From Atriophallophorus winterbourni (lineage: Eukaryota > Platyhelminthes > Trematoda > Plagiorchiida > Microphallidae): DNA of 64,000 bases. Below are positions 22,069 to 33,700 of this stretch, one piece after another (the stretch's first letter is position 1; every line of letters starts with the position of its first letter). The stretch covers positions 29,088 through 93,087 of the forward strand of contig JACCGJ010002764.1 of NCBI GenBank assembly GCA_013407085.1, written 5' to 3'. The position numbers were made by a program, and so were the translations under genes. The notes below the pieces were generated by a model. It searched no databases. It was not told the DNA's origin and saw only the letters and a program-made list of their open reading frames with translations.

Positions 22069-22199
22069 CGTGCGTGCTTTTGATGAAATGCATGCAAATA
22101 CGGATTTAAAATTGAATCGATATTTATGGAATCCGGTTGACAACGCTGACCGGCTTTCATTAGTTTAAAGATCCATTTTTGAAGGTACTCTAAATGAAG

Positions 22200-22820
22200 A
22201 TCGGTTAACTGTGCGCTGACGGGTGGTTTGCATCCAGTAGCCGAGAGCTGCTCCTCACTAGCTTGCGAACGACGCTTAACGCAATGTTTTCAATGGGAGC
22301 GATCCACAGAAAGTGCAATCCCATTCGCGGCGTCAATGACAAGAGCTTTCATATCTCTTTTGTGAACGTCTTTGTACCGCAAGTGTGGTTTGCCAAGTGT
22401 CGACTTCCTGATTGCAACTCAAGACAGAGTAGATTTTTAGGAATACGACCATTTTGCATTCTGTTTACGTGACTAAGTTACTACAGGCGGCGTTTTGGTA
22501 GTACTATAAAAATGGACTGTAGACTAGCTCTCGAAATAACTTCAACATCAATCACTTTGTCCATCCACGAAATGTTCATGATAAGACGTATGATTCCTAG
22601 CTGGAAAGCATTCAGATTCCGTTCGTATCTTACGTGGGTGGTCCAGGTTTCACTGTCGTACAGTAAATTATTTAGTACACACTTACAAACTAGCGGTTAC
22701 CCGTAAACCAGAAACTTTCGTGGGATGAAATAACAGCTGCTCTGCCAAACTGCTTATCAATCTGCGTGTCTAGCGAGTGGTTATCCGCAATGGTTTAACA
22801 AATATATTTTAAACGATCTA
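22200..22820 (-). pseudogene. LINE-X 3' coding end (minus), second fragment in copy A
   Basis: On minus the blocks are ADNHSLDTQIDKQFGRAAVI, a frame-shifted VSALLYDSETWTTHVRYERN, AFQLG.IR.I.NI.WMD.V, SRASLQ, HVNRMQNGRIPKNLL and ELQSGSRHL, then a tail with KLVRSSSRLLDANH. It is the truncated counterpart of the much longer LINE-X body at 60,560-62,090; in A homology stops near 22,830. Several stops and shifts. Confidence 0.72.
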
Positions 22821-22829
22821 CTGGTTAAA

Positions 22830-24019
22830 AAATTGATAAACAACATGTTTCATTTGATAATCTGCTCATAAAAACTAACTGAAGATAATTCTCATTCCCA
22901 GCATGAGGATCTTGTAAAAAGTCATTTTTTCCCGAGGACCCGTTCAAAACACATCATATTGCTTTTAGAAATTCTTCACATGCTTGTTGGTCCATGCACT
23001 CATTTGGTTGAGACAGTGTTCTGAAAAACCTATGGGTGTATTTTCCATTGAAAAGTTGTTCCAGCCAAACATATCAATCGAAGGCATATACCATTTTTAG
23101 AGATTTTCTTAAAATAGGATTTCCAGTGAAAATATCGCAATAATTGACTCACGATTATTCGGTTTTCGGTTTTTCTGCAGAAGTTAATTACACAATGTAA
23201 ATAACTTGTTAGATATATCGTTCCAATATAGTCGGCAATTATGAAAGAATCGTTGATTTATCACCTAATATTGAGTGGCCTAATAGTTATATGATATATC
23301 ATTGAAACTCTCTCTTTTTCTCAATCCTTGGGATTCGTTTCTGTTGACATTACCGATAATTACTCAAAATACCGAAACTTCTACATCTTTTGCTCTAGGA
23401 CGGTGTAGAGCCGACCCCCATCAAACAAAATGCGTGAGTCTTTCGCTGATAAGTTCAAGGAAAACAAACCTTAACCCAAACGTTTTTAAGACAGGTTTTC
23501 ACGTTTTCGAAAGTCAACGTAGATGGGTAACACTATCCGGTTTTGAATAATATGCAGTTTGTCATTTTGATGGATTGTTTTCGATTTGGCAAGGGTTTGC
23601 GCATAAAACAGGTTAGCATGAAATCGCTTGGCAACGAATTTCGATGTGACAACGGAAGCAAACAAACTTAATGATTGCAGTGTATGTGGTTGCGGTGTAT
23701 ATATGTGCGAAAACACGCTGGAGTCTCACTATTTATCTATTTCTATTTCTATTTTATTTATCATATATATCTGCGCATGGGCATTCTGACAGTATCTTAA
23801 CAACCTTGGCGTCAATCTTGATTGTGATTATATACAAAATATCTGTTTGATTATTTGCCATTTTCCTGAAACTCGAGGGCTTAATCGTATAGCTTTGTTT
23901 TAGAGAAAATTACGTTGGTCACACAAGCGTAAGGTCACTCTTTCCATCCACTCAAAGCACATGCTTCACAATTACAATTAGTTAAAAATAACGGAAAGAT
24001 TATTACCCCGAAAATTTTC
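22830..24019. other. Unassigned sequence, unique in the window
   Basis: No match to copy B and no recognised gene. Short frames at 23,302-23,550 and 23,486-23,716 overlap on opposite strands and look like chance. A short TATTTCTATTTCTATTT run is at about 23,735. Confidence 0.5.
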
Positions 24020-24620
24020 CATGTGGTTCGTCACTTGCAATTTCTACTGTGTTGGATAGTGCCCAGCAACGCCAGCCCTGATGACTCTACTAATCAAGTA
24101 ATCCTACATCGGAGCCAATAATCTACCAATGAAATTGCTCAATTTCGGTAACAGTATGTTGTGGTTCACACAGTCAAAAGCTTTAGACATATCCAAGTAA
24201 TAACATGGATAGGGTCTCCTTTATCCACGACCGGAGTCCAGTTAACATGAGTTATGAGAGTATTGGTGAGGCCTTACCAGCACACTTTCCGGGTTAACAA
24301 CGTTTTTCTGTATTGTGTTAATATGTGATCTGATTTCCGGCATGAAATAACATAAGCGCTTTCAAGGGTGTAACTCTATAAGTGAAAATTGAGCGATTTT
24401 GTCGGCGGCTCCGAGAGCAGTGGATGTAGTTTTTGTCGTGATAAGTAAAACGGGAACGCAAAGGTTTTTTCTGGTCTTATAGTTCACCTTCCCGGAAGGG
24501 ATCTTCGAGTTTCGTTCAATTTTACCCAGCAGATTGATTTGATACTCTCTTCCGTTCTTCTGGACAATGTTATAAATTTTTTCCTCATCTAACGTTGAGA
24601 TACCCATGATTCAAGTGTTT
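24020..24620 (-). pseudogene. CR1/jockey-like LINE fragment (minus): RT linker and motif region
   Basis: On minus, after a linker (24,607-24,362, TSTALGAADKIAQFSLIEL, resembling the ..A..LA..F.SVY region before the RT), the frames read THVNWTPVVDKGDPIHV, YLDMSKAFDCVNHNILLPKL (24,240-24,150) and VIRAGVAG. The Y.D.SKAFD.VNH motif carries the first catalytic Asp of non-LTR reverse transcriptases. The C-terminal half is missing, so it is an inactive fragment. Confidence 0.75.
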
Positions 24621-25824
24621 CCTGGAATATGTAGTAACTCCGCGCAACGTTTTCTAACTTTATCATTTCTGCGTTCGACTCCGGGTCATGAAATTGAATC
24701 CCTTTTTCGATTGTTTCGGAAAGTATTCATAGTGGAGTTCTGCTTTTCGTAGATTTTCTCAAGTATCGATGACCTGCTTTGATGGACCTCAGTGTTAACC
24801 AACTCAGCCCCCGTTTTCAACCCATACATTTTAATTGCGTCGCGAGTTACTCTGTGGTCAGCCTTTCAAATGCTAATCGCGTTCACCAAAGATCACCACA
24901 TCGCAAGAGGACCTCAATTAGTCAAACAAGTTTAATACGCGTATAAAAAGAACATACCACACTCGTATCTCATTTAGGTAATTCACGTAACCATGAAAAT
25001 GACCTTAACCTAGCTGTCCCGGTTATCACTTCGATCCGATTTGTCAATTGATTTCGTTCCAATCGGTTCAAATGAAGCCATCAATAAGATTGATTTATTT
25101 TACACACCTTTCCGTACTACATACCATACAATAGCAACTGATGACAGCCATCAAATCTTCTTTCCAGAAATATTTTAATTGTTCGGTTTTTTGCTATACA
25201 TTTGAAACCGAATTATAGGTAGATTTTGATTATTGTCCTTGGTGGTTTCTGTGCACGTGTGATTTGTTCTACGCATCATTCAAACGCGTGTGATTAGCAC
25301 TTATCGATAATATACGTCATTTATCCACAATTATAACCTATTTTGGTTTTCATAGAGCCTTCAGTAATGTAATTGGATGTATTTTCGATTAACGTTCAGA
25401 TTAAGTGACTTACCCTCTCAGCAATTTTCTTTGCCTGTTCAGCTAGAATGCAATTTCACAATGAATTGTTTGCCATGAATCTGAAATGTATGACGTTCAT
25501 CAATATTCTAACAATATATACTCACCAAGTTTAGCTTCGTTTTTCTCTGAAATACGAAAAGAGAATTTGATGACAAGATTATTGGGTTGTTTATTGGCAT
25601 ATCTATCCTGAGATATTGATCTGTCAAAAACACATATTGTGACAGTACAGAAAACTGACTGCTTTGATGTTTTGTTCCAGTGTTTCAGACTGTCAGTTTT
25701 TTTCCATCACAAAGAACAAAAAATCTTCAGGGTAAATGTTACTTCAAAAACTGTCTGAATGTGTTGTCCCGTTATACATTTTTATTAGATAGCATTTTAC
25801 ATTGAAGGATGTATAAAATATAAC
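24621..25824. other. Unassigned sequence
   Basis: No gene or repeat family recognised. It separates a minus and a plus LINE fragment. Confidence 0.5.
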
Positions 25825-26460
25825 GTCGTGAATGGCGCAGTATCCCCTGTGTTAACGATTCCGTTTGGTGTCCTGCAGGCAACTTTGCTTGCCTCACTTT
25901 CATTCTGTATTAACATTTCTGATCTTCCGTGTAGCCATTATGCACTCAAGATTAAATATTCCGCCGACGTTGGCGTTGCATGGAAACAAAATATTGAAGT
26001 CAACCAACATGCATTAGATCCAATAGTTATTAAAATTGGTCAATATTCATCCAAACTGGGTTTATCCTCGAATCGCTAAAAATGCAAAGTAATAAACAGC
26101 GATGCTTAGGTATGCAGCAAATCGTTACTCGTTTTCGATTTAATCGATCAGTCTTTTTAAGATGCAGTCACTTCAAGTATGTTGGCGTTACAATGTCCGA
26201 CAGTTTAATCTGGACCAATTATGTGAACACACCAATAATTAAAGTTCGCCAGTTTTCATTCTATGCATTCGCCCCCGTTCCGTCTCCGCCCTGCCTAACG
26301 CAATTCAACATTTGTTTTACTTGCATCGTTTCACACATCTTCTACGCGGCCGTAATTTTCCAGGCTTCCGGAAGAGTTAATAAGAATATCTCCAGATCGA
26401 CATTTTCCGCGGATTTAATTCGAGACACTATTGTCGATAGTCACTTTCGTGAATGCTGCA
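25825..26460 (+). pseudogene. CR1/jockey-like LINE reverse transcriptase fragment (plus)
   Basis: Two consecutive frames encode PFGVLQATLLASLSFCINIS then KIKYSADVGVAWKQN (decayed G.PQGS.L.PLLF..YINDLP and YADD), IGQYSSKLGLS, then FKYVGVTMSDSLIWTNYVNT and IKVRQFSFYAF, FNICFTCIVSHIFYAA. The order is the RT palm, the GLS.N..KC region and the thumb of jockey/CR1 elements. The YADD box has become YSAD, so it is inactive. It ends at IVDSHFRECC, where the minus fragment at 10,130-10,335 begins. Confidence 0.78.
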
Positions 26461-27059
26461 GATGAATTGTGAAACATTTTTTATGATAGTACACATCCGC
26501 TGAAAATAATCATTTCAGGGTCTCGATTATATTATAAATCATGGAAATTGTCAACTGGAGAAGATCTTTTCATTATTCACAGCACGCTCAACTAAACCCA
26601 ACCAAAGTTAACGTTCTTCAACAAATGTTTTGTCATGACTGATAAATTGGAATCCGTGTCCTTTAGCAATTTGAATTAGAAAACGCACACGGACCCCAGC
26701 CAACGTTACACAGTTTTCATCAATATTTTTGACAAACTTCTTTATAAGACAGCTTACGAACGCAAGTAGTCATCGGAGAGCTAGTCATCGGACAGACAGA
26801 CACCTGATAAAAGCCCTGATCCCTATTCAACTAAAAATGTATTGCTGGTGATGAAACGTCTAACAATGATAAAAACCACTCAACGCACACGAAACCTTTT
26901 CAACGTTACACAATTTTCACCAATTATTTAGAAAAAGTTGCAAAGGAAGAACGATGGAATATCGTCTGCAAGATTGAATTTCGGCGTACGTCGAGCACGG
27001 GGCTACTAAAACCAACGGAATAGGTATGCAGAATCGTTAGGATTTAAGGATTCAAGGTT
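26461..27059. other. Unassigned sequence with a copy of the 5' PLE-tail motif
   Basis: The string GAGCTAGTCATCGGACAGAC at about 26,777-26,796 matches 545-570 in copy A (GAGCTGGTCATCGGACAGAC), suggesting a shared repeat. Nothing else recognised. Confidence 0.45.
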
Positions 27060-28955
27060 TCAAGGATTTATGGTTAAAAAAGTTATTAATTTACAGCACC
27101 ACAGGATCACGTTATGTATAAAACATGAAAATTACAATAGTATAAAAGCAATAGAGAATATCGAATGTAAGGCTCACGAATGATGCTCGTTTGCAAATGC
27201 AAGTCCAAGTTCGATTTATAAATCGCGAGGCAAGTAGAGTCCACCACATATTGGGGTGAGGAATTTCAAAGAAACATAGCTCGTACGGCGAAACAATGGC
27301 GCCTACAAACAATACGGGAACTTAGAACGTGAAGAGATAATGTGTGTCCGCGTGTCACCTTTCCATCACATGCATCGAGCAAGTGTTTTAGTGGATGTCC
27401 TTCGGTAGACACAATTATATAGGTCAGAATAATATCGCGTCATATCCTCCTTTGGGTAAATTCACATAGACCCAGATGTCGCAGTCTTTCGGTAGACGGA
27501 ACATTGCGAAGACCCATCACTAACTTTGTTGCTTTATAATAGATTTTATCGGAGATAGCAAAATCTTTTCGCATCCAAGGAACCCAGACCTCTACCGCAT
27601 ACTCCAACGTAGGGCGAAGGTAGATGTTCACTATCCTTGGTAACGTTAGCACAGAGAATCTTTCAAATATTCTTCGAACGATACCTAGCAATATGTAGGC
27701 ACGTCGATTTATATTCTGGCAGTGCACTGTGCTCTTCAAGTAACCTCTAATCCGCACTCCGAAATGTTTTTCTAACGAGCTTCATGCTAGGTTTTCAGTT
27801 CCCAATCGATATGTCCGTGTTACATTCTTGCCAAGACGGAGCATCTTACATTTATGTATGTTGAATGACATGTCATTTATGGCCGCCGAATTTGACACGC
27901 TCTCCAAGTCAATTTGTATTTTTTCATAATCCTCTGCAGAACTAATCGGCGTCCAAATTTTCATATCATCCGCGAACAGGACCATTTTACACGATGTGAC
28001 AAAGAGGGGGGAATCGTTTATGTACAACAGACGAGGACCGGGCCTCACACAGATCTTTGTGGGACTTCACTGGTGGTTTTGAACGTTTAAGATAGCGCTC
28101 GGTTAACATTAACTTTGGCGTCGCGATCTGACAGATAGTCGCACGAACGTTTGATGAGAGGTTCACATATTCCTGAACGTATCAGTTTTTGGAAAAGCAG
28201 ATGATGATTGACTGTGTCAAAAGCTTGCGGAATGTCTAAGTAACAGACGTAGATGCAAGACCTTTTGTCCAACTCCTTTGTCCAGTCGTCTAATGCTATG
28301 AGAAGATTTTTGATCGGTGAGATCGAAATCCATGCGGTGCTGGCAAAAATAAATTACGCGATTCAACGTGTGCAACCATTCTTTTCGATACTATGCGTTC
28401 CATAAACTTAACATTAACAGGTACAAGTGTGACGGGACGGTAATTTGCAGCGTTAGATCGGCAACTGCCTTTGAAAATAGGTTTTATCACGCCGGACATT
28501 CAATCTTTTGGTACAACTTCCTCAAGCAACGAATAGTTGAACATGCTGGAGGGAGGTTCACAAACCTGACGTCGACATAACCTGAGCACATCCGGTGTGA
28601 TGCCATCCGCTTCTGGGGATTTTCTTACATTTAGTTTCGGCAAATGACTTGCGGCAATCATTGAATTTATTGAAATATCGCACAATGTTTCGATTCCTGT
28701 TTCGATTGCATACTCAGTAAGTTTAAGTAAAACCTCTGTTACGAACACATTAGAATAGCAAATATTCAGAGCATTCGCGGTTTCAAACGCTGTTTCAGTG
28801 AGTTTTTCATCATTCTGGATGGGAAAAATACCTGGTTTGAATTTCGCTTTCGCGTTTTTTTTGTAATTGTAATTTAGGTTTGCGTTCCATTTTTGACAGG
28901 AGGATCAATTGGTGCGCTTACATGTCCTTTCGAATAAATGCAGTCACTTTGTTGC
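27060..28955 (-). pseudogene. CR1-clade LINE, reverse transcriptase and 3' end (CR1-1)
   Basis: On minus from 28,955: linker ending KPGIFPIQN and ANALN; VRKSPEADGITPDVL; MSGVIKPIFKG, NYRPVTLVPV, ERIV; YLDIPQAFDTVNH (first Asp); a decayed GPRLLYINDSP; LFADDMKIWT (catalytic FADD intact); LGTENLA; YLRPTLEYAVEVWVPW; YYKATKLVMGL, RLRHLGL; then EGHPLKHLL and a frame-shifted WNSLPQYVVDS-like end near 27,200. After the stop come tandem AATCCTT(G/A) octamers (27,040-27,090), a hallmark of CR1 3' ends. At least four frame breaks. Possibly the same element as 32,860-35,040. Confidence 0.85.
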
Positions 28956-28984
28956 GTAACATACAGAAATGTTGTCAAAAAGTA

Positions 28985-29312
28985 GAAGTATTGTTCACTT
29001 TATGTTTTACCCACGCTGCTCATTGCTGTTACCGAAACATGGTTTAACGAACAGGTAGACGATTGCGAACATGATCCTACTTCGACGAGACCGTTCAAGA
29101 TCAGGTGGTGTAGTTGCTTTGTATTATAACGAGCGTCTTCAATGCACAGCTGTACCTCACACAAGGTTTGAGCGATAGGACACAATGTGGTGTAGCCTTC
29201 GCTTGAAAACTAGAGAGATCTGTATACTCGGTGTGATCTACCGCTCGCCCAACTCTTCCGATACTCACAATGAAACGTTGTTACAAATGATGCGCAACGC
29301 TGGAAATCTTGA
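28985..29312 (+). pseudogene. CR1-clade LINE endonuclease, 5' half (CR1-2, left part)
   Basis: On plus the decayed apurinic-endonuclease-like domain reads LLIAVTETWFNEQVDD (the ETW motif), then REICILGVIYRSPNSSD and NETLLQMMRNAGN. It breaks off at about 29,310, where an RTE-like element has inserted, and resumes at 30,252 with IMGDFKLTH. The element is 5'-truncated or decayed before ETW; no ORF1 is seen on this strand. Confidence 0.78.
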
Positions 29313-30252
29313 CTTACTTACTTGATTTAATCCCTTGAGTTCCTGGAGGAACATAGAGCCTCGGCAACTTGTCTCCACTTTGGTCTGTCCATAGCAGCCA
29401 GTTTGATCTCGTTCCAGTTAAGTCCACACTTGCGGATCTCCTCTTCACACGAGCGCTTCCAAGATAGCCTTGGGCGTCCGACCCGTCTCTTTCCGATTGG
29501 GTTCCATACCAGAGCATGACGCGTGATGTCATCATTAGGTTTCCGCAAAGTATGCCCAACCCATCTCCACTTTCTTCTACTGATCTGCTGGGCGATCGGG
29601 TCCTCAGCAGCAATCTGCCACAGGTCTTGATTCCTTATCTTTTCTGGCCATTTTACCCCAATAATTCGACGAAGGCAATTATTGTGGAATGATTGCAAGC
29701 GGCCAGAAGACTTTGCTGGCACTCGCCAGGTTTCCGATCCATAGAGTAGCACGGATTTGACGTTGCTTCTGAATATACGGAGTTTCGTGCGTTTTGATAG
29801 AACCTTCGACTCCCAAATGGGTTTCAAAGCTATGAACGCGTATCTTGCTTTGCCGATTCTGGCGACTATGTCTTCGTCCGTGCCACCACTTATTGAAACA
29901 ATGCTGCCGAGGTAGACGAATTGCGTGACGTCTTTGACTGCTTTACCATTGATGGTGATTGATGGGTGCTCATCAGTTAGCACACGGAGGACTTCTGTTT
30001 TTTCGGTATTCACGCGTAGTCCTGCATATGAAGCAAAGTGTGCTAGTCTATCGGTCTTTCTCTGAAGACGTTGGGGGTCACGTGATATCAAGCAGACATC
30101 ATCAGCGTATTCCAGATCCTCCAAATGCTCGGATTCCTTCCAATCGATACCATTCCTCTCACCTTTTACTGTCTGTTTCATTATCCAGTCTATTACCAAC
30201 AGAAAAATCATTGGGGACAACAGGCATCCCTGGCGAACGCCAGGATGCCAAT
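29308..30252 (-). mobile_element. RTE-like (SR2/SR3-type) LINE, 5'-truncated, inserted in CR1-2
   Basis: About 945 bp in antisense to its host. Its right edge begins inside the RT at GVRQGCLLSP and its left edge is the 3' tail, rc TCAAGTAAGTAAG, a short AAGT repeat typical of RTE tails. The host endonuclease reading is interrupted exactly here. The tail ending in TAAG merges with the CTTACTTA of the target, so a target duplication cannot be delimited by eye. Confidence 0.85.
29327..30251 (-). CDS. Reverse transcriptase C-terminal half of the RTE-like LINE (truncated)
   Basis: One uninterrupted frame of about 300 codons; there is no true start because the 5' end is cut. Order: GVRQGCLLSPMIFLLVIDWI; HLEDLEYADDVCLIS with intact catalytic YADD; LRVNTEKTEVLRV; VKDVTQFVYLGSIVS; GTDEDIVARIGKARYAF; RIFRSNVKSVLLYGSETWR; CLRRIIGVKWPEK; then RRKWRWVGHTLRKP and NPIGKRRVGRPRLSWKR. 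These are the palm, thumb and basic C-terminus of RTE-like elements related to schistosome SR2/SR3. It has no stop or frameshift, unlike every other LINE here, so this is the youngest LINE in the window. Without the N-terminal RT part and endonuclease it cannot be autonomous. Confidence 0.85.
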
Positions 30253-32850
30253 TGTTTATAATGGGTGATTTTAAACTTACGCACTTCTACACCAAACGTG
30301 TGCATACTCAGCAATCCCTTGAGTACAAATTCCGTGAAATTATCACTTTCACTCCCCTATACAACTATGTCCATTCAATTACTCGACAAAGGGGCCTCAA
30401 TGAATCATAAATTCTAGATCTGGTTTTTACCTCCGAAGCAACAGCAGTGGAGTCATTGCAGTATCATAGCCCTTGGGGGCTATATGACCATCTAGTGTTG
30501 TCATTCGAATTCGTGTGCAACGCGAGAATGGCGTCGGGCGACGTTAAGTTCATCAGGAGAGTCGATTACTTCGGCCTTCGCGGTGCCATTACGATTATGG
30601 AGGAAAAACATCTCGATCTTACGAATGCAGATACTCATTGTTCTAGTCTGTTAAGTTATATCGACGACAATCCTACTTGTGTTCCCAGAAGGAAATCAAG
30701 TATATTTTGTTTCAAACTACGAAGCCGCACTCGGAAGTGGATAGCCATGCAAAATTCCGGATGGGCTGCACACAAAACAATACGAATAGACGCATCTTGG
30801 GAACAATTTCTTAGTTTTCGTAAACAGGTGACGTCCCTAATTCGAGAAGACAAGCAACAACACCATAAAAAGCTGATCAACCAGATCGAACGACATTTCA
30901 AGTTGCTGTACACCATCGTAAAGACCGCCACGAAGGTAAAGCCATGTGTATTTCCTATCCATACAAAGAACAAACTGACTGATAATGTCAAGGATTCAGC
31001 TGATGACTAATATCATTTTATGCGCAAGTATTTTGTCCAAAGGACGTGTCAACGCTGACATCTTTGCCGCACCCACAACACGTCGATTGCCTTAGCAACA
31101 TCGAGTTAAATACTACGGTTGTGCGAAAGCAATTACGCGGACTGAACGTTTGCAAATCACCAAAAGAGGATGGAATAATACCCGCTGTTCTGAAGTCATG
31201 CGAGCTGGAGGTTTGTGGCCCACTAAGTGGTCTATTCATGCAATCATTGAATACGGGAACCGTACCAACTCAATGAATAACCGGTGTTATCACACCAATC
31301 TACAGAGGGGCAGTCGTTCTGATCCGGCGAATTACCGCCCCGTGACGCTTCTTTAAGCGGTTTCTAGAATTTTGGAACGCCTGGTGTGTGAACGACTTGT
31401 TGAACATCTCGAGAACCATCAGCTAATAACTTTCACACAACACGGATTTAGGAAAACATATTCATGCCTGTCTAACTTGCTCACGACTCTAAGTGACTTG
31501 ACGCAAGCGCTAGACCAAGGAGGTTCCGTTCATGCCGGTTACTGAGATATATCTAAAGCATTTGACAGAGTGAATCAATCCTTACTGCTTCAAAAGCTGC
31601 GGAATGTTGGCGTCATCGGAAACCTACTAACATGTTTCACAAGTTACCTGTCTGGACGCAAAGTAAAAGTCAGAATAGATGGTGAAACTTCTCGAACAAT
31701 TGAAGCTACGAGCGGAGTACATCAGCGTTCGGTTATCGGTCCGATACCGTTTCTCATTTTCATAAACAATCTACCGAACTTACTAGCATGTAAGCTTGTT
31801 TTATTCGCAGATGATGTAAACATCTGGACGGAGGTCAACTCAATCGAGGACTCTCAAGTTCTACAAGGAGATTTAAATAAGCTGAACCAGCGGTCAATCC
31901 AAAACAAACTGCCATTTAATTTCCGCAGGTGCAAAATGTTGCAAGTCGGAAAACCCTTTCTCTTTACCTACAAACTTGGCAGCCACCCGTTTGAATGGAG
32001 TACATCACACAAAGATCTTGGAATCTTGGTGTCTGGCACTTTGAAGAACAGCCTTCAGTGCGAAGCCGTCTACAAGTGTGCGTGCAGCTTGCCAGGTTTA
32101 CTGAAACGCATTTTCGGACGTTTCCTACCACACTCACTCGCGAATTTACTGAACACTTACATACATCCTGTCGTTGACTACGCTGTACAAGCTTGAACGT
32201 CATGAATGGCAAAGAACATCTCGCTCCTCGAACGAATTTATCACAACGCAACCAAAATGGTTACCAGATTGAATAATTTACACTTTGAGCAGCAACTTAC
32301 CAGACTTGGACTGTGCACCCTCCAGCGCAGGCGTATCCTACACGACCTCACTCTGACATATCGAATCATCTACGCGAAATCCCACCCTCTCAAACGCCTC
32401 TTCAAGTTTGGTTCGGTTGTCCCCACACGCAGACAACCTTTGACTCTTTAAATCTTACACTCACGATTGAATTGTCGTCGTCACTTCTTCGCTGTTCGTG
32501 TATGCTTCTTGTGGAATAGCTTGCCGACACATATTCTAACCTCAGCGAACGAGCACATCTTTAAACAGAGGGTAGGATACATTATGTTGAGAACTACTTC
32601 GTTGGCCTCTACCTATTGATGTCTATATTTTTCAACGCACGGAACTACCGTCCAGTCAAAGATTCTTTCCCTCCAGTCTGTGTTGCCGATGAGGATTATT
32701 TTTGATCCACCTATAAATAACACGGATAAGATCATACAAGAAACGATTTTTTTTAATTTTTTATACGTATATCCTATGGTACTGTACAGCAATTTGCTTT
32801 TTCAACCATAAATCCTGATTCCTAAATATCCAGTGCTATCCACTATTTTG
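30252..32850 (+). pseudogene. CR1-clade LINE, end of endonuclease, RT and 3' end (CR1-2, right part)
   Basis: The plus frames resume with IMGDFKLTH, EYKFREIITFTPLYNYV, LDLVFTSEATAVE and GLYDHLVLSFEFVC (end of the endonuclease, with GDF and D-H motifs), then RRVDYFGLRG. Next come KVKPCVFPI, VCKSPKEDGIIPAVLKSCE, NYRPVTLL, a broken FD region (ISKAFDRVNQSLL, 31,550-31,585), GVHQRSVIGP, LVLFADDVNIWTEV (31,795-31,835), RRCKMLQVGKP, KDLGILVSGTL, YIHPVVDYAVQA and ATKMVTRL..L..E..L.RLGL..L..RR. The end is near HIFKQRVGY (32,555) and ACCATAAATCCTGATTCCT octamer-like repeats (32,808-32,840). There are several stops and shifts. Confidence 0.85.
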
Positions 32851-32859
32851 TTCTGTTGC

Positions 32860-33700
32860 GGGAAAGAAAACGAATTTCATGTACGCACCTTTACTGAACG
32901 ATTTGCCAGTTCTCGTCTATCTTCAGGGCTTATGTTGTCCGTCTGAAGATGCGGAATCTGTATAAGAGATTAACTCAGGGCCAATTTATCTACCCGTCGA
33001 ACCACCCCATTCGGTGCAAGCGATTGCTGAGTACTGCAAACATAGTCGAACACAAGCACTGAATGGTCACTAAGACCCAGCGGGGCCTGGAATTTGATCG
33101 CCTCGATAGAATTTTCTTCCCATGTTAACACCAAATCCAAGACAGATCGGCGGTCAGAAACTATACTCCGGGTGCATTCGTCAACATGGTTGTATAACGG
33201 GACTGAATCTAGTTTTTCTCTAAATCGGTATTCTAGCGTTTGTGGCGAGTGATTGTCCCTGAGATAAAGGGTGGACAGATTGAAATCACTCATAAGAAGT
33301 GTCGTTGCTTGCTGTGTGCGGGTCAAGCGCTAGAGAACTTGGATCAACCTCTGGTTGTACGAGTCCGTGAATGAAGGGGACCGGTAGAATACACACCAAT
33401 CATGCAAACTCCACCAGACATTAGCGTTAAAGAACACAAAATTGTTTCCTCGAGCGTGAATTCTGTGTTGTTTTTTGGGTGGCACTGGAGTCAATTATGA
33501 TAATAAACGGCACAACCACCACCAATTCCATCTCGATCGTTCCTTATCAAATTCATATTTTGGAATTGTTATCTCCGTTTCAATCAATTAGGAAGAATAC
33601 CATGTTTCTGTAAAGGCGATAATGTCAGGTGAACATATCTAGCTTAACGTCAGCTAATTTGTTTGGAAGGCTTTGTGCATTTGTATAAAAAAACATTTTA
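32860..33700 (-). pseudogene. CR1-clade LINE endonuclease domain (CR1-3)
   Basis: On minus from about 33,695: YTNAQSLPNKLADVKLDMF, then FTETW after a shift; further on LLMSDFNLSTLY (the GDFN motif with G to S), LEYRFREKLDSVPLYNHVDE, SVLDLVLTWEENSIE, LGLSDHSVLVFDYVC (the SDH motif intact), RRVDKLALS. This is the apurinic-like endonuclease of a CR1 ORF2. The RT that should follow is absent before 32,860, where the 3' end of the opposite-strand CR1-2 lies. At least two frame breaks. Confidence 0.82.

Larger units (their letters stand above)
1..22830 (+). repeat. Large duplicated unit, copy A
   Basis: This stretch reappears in the same orientation and order from 35,266 to about 61,180. Position 1 matches 35,266, the region at 5,232 matches 40,064, 16,165 matches about 51,640, and 22,700 matches about 61,020. 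Compared lines differ at a few bases in 60, with scattered indels. The left edge lies outside the window, so the true unit may be longer. Copy-specific segments include 1,847-2,296 and about 16,800-18,262 (only in A). Shared contents are PLE and LINE remnants, not intact genes. Confidence 0.93.

Noticed and set aside
22263..22706. Plus-strand frames here and at 60,375-61,179
   Set aside because: They are the reverse of the LINE-X coding region, whose minus-strand motifs (MENGRIPKD, SETWTTHVR) are clear.
29959..30261. 100-codon plus-strand frame
   Set aside because: Shadow of the RTE-like reverse transcriptase on the minus strand.
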